Assembly (NCBI GenBank): GCA_904063045.1
Contig: CAJFCJ010000012.1
Location: forward strand, 682,001-746,000
Origin: Dimorphilus gyrociliatus
Taxonomy: Eukaryota > Annelida > Polychaeta > Dinophilidae
DNA: 64,000 bases
Direction of reading: 5' to 3'
In this document: positions 61,396-64,000 of the stretch, piece by piece
Numbering within the stretch: the stretch's first letter is position 1
Layout: every line of letters begins with the position of its first letter
The notes under the pieces: model-generated
Databases searched by the model: none
What the model was told of the DNA's origin: nothing
Seen by the model: only the letters and a program-made list of their open reading frames with translations
Made by a program: the position numbers and the translations under genes

Positions 61396-63829
61396 AAAAA
61401 AAGCAATAAATTTGACGGCGGGAAAACAATAACTTTTATACTTGTACCAATAAATTCAGAATTATTTTTAAATATATCTGAATATACAGTATTCTGATAT
61501 TCAGTATACATGTTTTGGGAATTTTTGAGGACACTCCTTGTTTACTATTAACAGTGACGGCTATCTTCATATATACTTTAGTGTGAAATTATGATTCTCA
61601 TAAATTTTTTTCAACAAAAATCATCACTTTTACTGATAATTAGAGTGTCAGTTCATTGATCTCTTGAGGTTTATAATATGAGAAAAAACGTGTATTGCAT
61701 TTAAATTTTGCAATTCTTTTATGAAAATTACCTTCAAGTTTATATTATAATTAAATGAGTCTAATGGAAACGGAAGGTTAGTAAGTTCTCATCTCCGATA
61801 TCTGTCAGAGATAAACGTTACTAATAATTATAAATAAGAACCTACTTTTTCTCATTTTAAAACATCTAAATGTTTACAAACAAAATTTTATAAACATAGA
61901 CTAGGCAAAATTTACTAAAGGTTATGCATCATTAGACTTTTATTTAGAGAATGTGAGAATTTTTTATTAGCATATTCTTCTTATATTTTCTTTATAGTTT
62001 TGATATTCTAAATGTATAATTTACAAAATACACGCCAATAAAATTCCTTTACATTTTATATTTGGTAAATCTGTTAGGTTTTGTACTACTCTTGATATTT
62101 ATCCTGTTCTCGTTAAGAGACAAGTGATTTATTCAACACAAAAGTTTCTACATAGTACTGTTAACTTAGTAAGAAGTCTAATTAGCCAACTGAAATAATC
62201 CGATTAAAGTCTCTCTCACCCTCCCTCTATCCACCCTCGTTCTCACTCTCTCACCCTTTTATTCTTTTTCCTTTTCCTTCTCGTCCTTTTTCTAGGCACC
62301 CTTATGTTCCTTTTAATAAAAAGTCTAAATACTCCCCTCTTTAGCAATAAATGAAAAAACTTAAACAAGTGATTAAAATACCATCCAATTTGTTTAATAG
62401 TACAAATATAGTATTTAGTAATTAAAAATAAATGCAATTGGAATATATAAATAAGGTTTTATTAATGAAATCTCTATTATGTCTATCTTTAATCTGATAA
62501 AAACACTTGAGAGTTTTCGTAAACGGTAGAAAGAACTAAGGTGAGCAAGCTTTATTACGAAGAATCTAGCAGTAGAACTTTTATATGAAACAAACCATTA
62601 AAAGATAACACGATTGTTCACTGGACCGTTATTGATGGACTGTAAACTGGCTTAAAGGCAAAAATCTCTACTGATTAAAATCTTATGAAGAAAAAAAAGT
62701 CAAACTAATGTTTAAAGAGAGACAAGGACAGGAAAAGAAGGGAGAAAGTGCAGAGTGAGAGAGAGAGAGAGAGAAGGGTAGAAATACTATGAGGAGACGA
62801 ATAAGTAAAAGTAAAATGAGAGAAAGGAGACATAATTATGGAGCTTTTAATTAAATGTAAATTTATTACTAATTAATTCCTTTCAATAATTTTAATGAAG
62901 TAACTGCTCAAAGAAAACATATTTCAGTGAATGTCTCTAGGAATCATCTACTAAAAATTTTTCGCCTTTGTTTGATAGATTGTTGTATGACAAAAGGCAT
63001 ATGAAGAAAAGAACAACCAAGATTTCTGTTTTCTCGTCTGTTTATCATTTCTCTCCTTGTCCCTCTCCTGTTTGCTTCTTCACTCTCTCTCTCTCTCTCT
63101 ATTCCATTCTTTTATCTCTTGTCCCCTATTTCATTTTGCTCTCAGTCTGTACCCCTGTCCCCTTTTCTATTTTCATCCATTCATTCTATCTTTCTATCAT
63201 TCTGTCAAACGCTATATAAAACTAGAAAAGACCGTTAAATGTACAATTTTTTTCCTTTTCTTTATTTTTTTATGTCTAATTTGGGAGTTTTGGAGTTGTA
63301 AAAGCAGAAGAGAATATTCTTTAAAGCTTTTATATACTAATATATTTGTACTGTATATATGCTATATATATACATACTATTCTAAAAAACTGATATATAG
63401 TTTACTAATACATTTTTATATTTACATATAGGTATACTGTATATATATATATTTGAAATGATGATAACTATTTTATATCTCTCATCAAGACAGTAAAAAG
63501 TAAAAACATTGATTATTTTCTTTCGATACAGGACTAAATGTTACATAGAGTAGAGAGATAGACAAATTGAATTTCCTTTTTCTAGATACCACATATGTAG
63601 AAAAGCTTTTTATACAAAATAAAAGGATGAAATGAAATGAAATGGTTGGGAAAAAAGTATATAAGATTCCTTTTCTGTATTTTTTTCAAGTTTCTCTCTT
63701 CAAGGTAAAATAATTTAGAGGAATACATTCTCTATCCATAATATTATACTATTATACGTAATTTATACATAAAAGTTATAGGAATATATTGAATAATCTT
63801 TCGTAAAATCCTGAATTCTCATAAGCACT

Positions 63830-63857
63830 TAAAGAGAGAGAGAGAGAGAGAGAGGGG
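63830..63857. repeat. (AG)n microsatellite
   Basis: A perfect AG run of about 24 nt, followed by GGGGGTG. Simple-sequence tract near the right edge. Confidence 0.9.
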
Positions 63858-64000
63858 GTGAAGAAGCGGAAAAAGCTTAAATGGAAAAAACAGATAGAAA
63901 CGGTAGTAAGAAAAGAATAGAAGAAATAATAAACAAACTATGTAAAATTACAAATACGAAAGGAAGTAATTCTATTGTAGAAATTTATATAAAAATATCA

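Larger units (their letters stand above)
58600..64000. other. Gene-poor right end of the window
   Basis: About 5.4 kb without a supported gene. Open frames here are short and lie in low-complexity GA/CT tracts (60105-60125, 60280-60370, 61305-61395, 62755-62775, 63075-63105, 63830-63857) or TA-rich runs (59740-59770, 63420-63450). It includes the upstream flank of the ENaC-type channel, so its promoter should lie near 58600-59300, but no clear core element was recognised. Confidence 0.6.

Overview
This is a 64-kb stretch of AT-rich nuclear DNA from an animal. Every supported protein gene is built of exons separated by very short introns (typically 50-80 nt) with GT-AG junctions. The gene content is bilaterian: angiomotin, neurabin, DIP2, a glycine transporter, Mu-class glutathione transferases and a degenerin/ENaC channel. 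Mu-class GSTs are found in vertebrates and lophotrochozoans but are missing from insects, and peptide-gated ENaC-type channels are typical of annelids and molluscs. A compact-genome lophotrochozoan such as a small annelid is therefore the best guess, but this is inference.

Layout, left to right: an angiomotin-like gene (+, 2022-5413); tail-to-tail with it, an LRR-Ig-FN3 single-pass receptor (-, 6031-9595); about 10 kb with no recognisable gene, rich in TA and GA/CT simple repeats (9.6-19.8 kb); a frame-broken fucolectin-like (FTP-domain) locus (+, 19805-21232); a head-to-tail array of three Mu-class GST genes (+, 21553-26733); a neurabin/spinophilin gene (-, 28761-34889); a glycine-transporter-like SLC6 gene (-, 35526-37653); divergent from it, a 29-exon-plus DIP2 gene (+, 38112-50352); a small unrecognised two-exon gene with a SOCS-box-like tail (-, 50829-51836); a two-CTLD transmembrane lectin-like receptor (+, 52658-54481); and a single-exon ENaC/degenerin channel (-, 56818-58554). 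The last 5.4 kb holds no supported gene.

Many of the genes have roles at the cell cortex, the synapse or in signalling (PP1 and actin scaffolding by neurabin, glycine uptake by SLC6, adhesion by the LRR-Ig receptor, Hippo/cortical scaffolding by angiomotin, lipid-linked neuronal morphology by DIP2). They are not an operon, and shared regulation is suggested only where promoters are divergent.

The most interesting signals are: a pair of homologous, apparently mutually exclusive exons in DIP2, separated by an unusually short 44-nt intron, whose joint inclusion would create an immediate stop; a CTCF-like motif (core AGATGGCG) that recurs in non-coding DNA between and within genes; an 8-bp inverted repeat flanking the TATA box of the middle GST gene; two GC-AG introns; and the lectin locus broken by two frameshifts and a stop. 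No CRISPR array, rRNA gene, convincing tRNA gene or intact transposon was seen.
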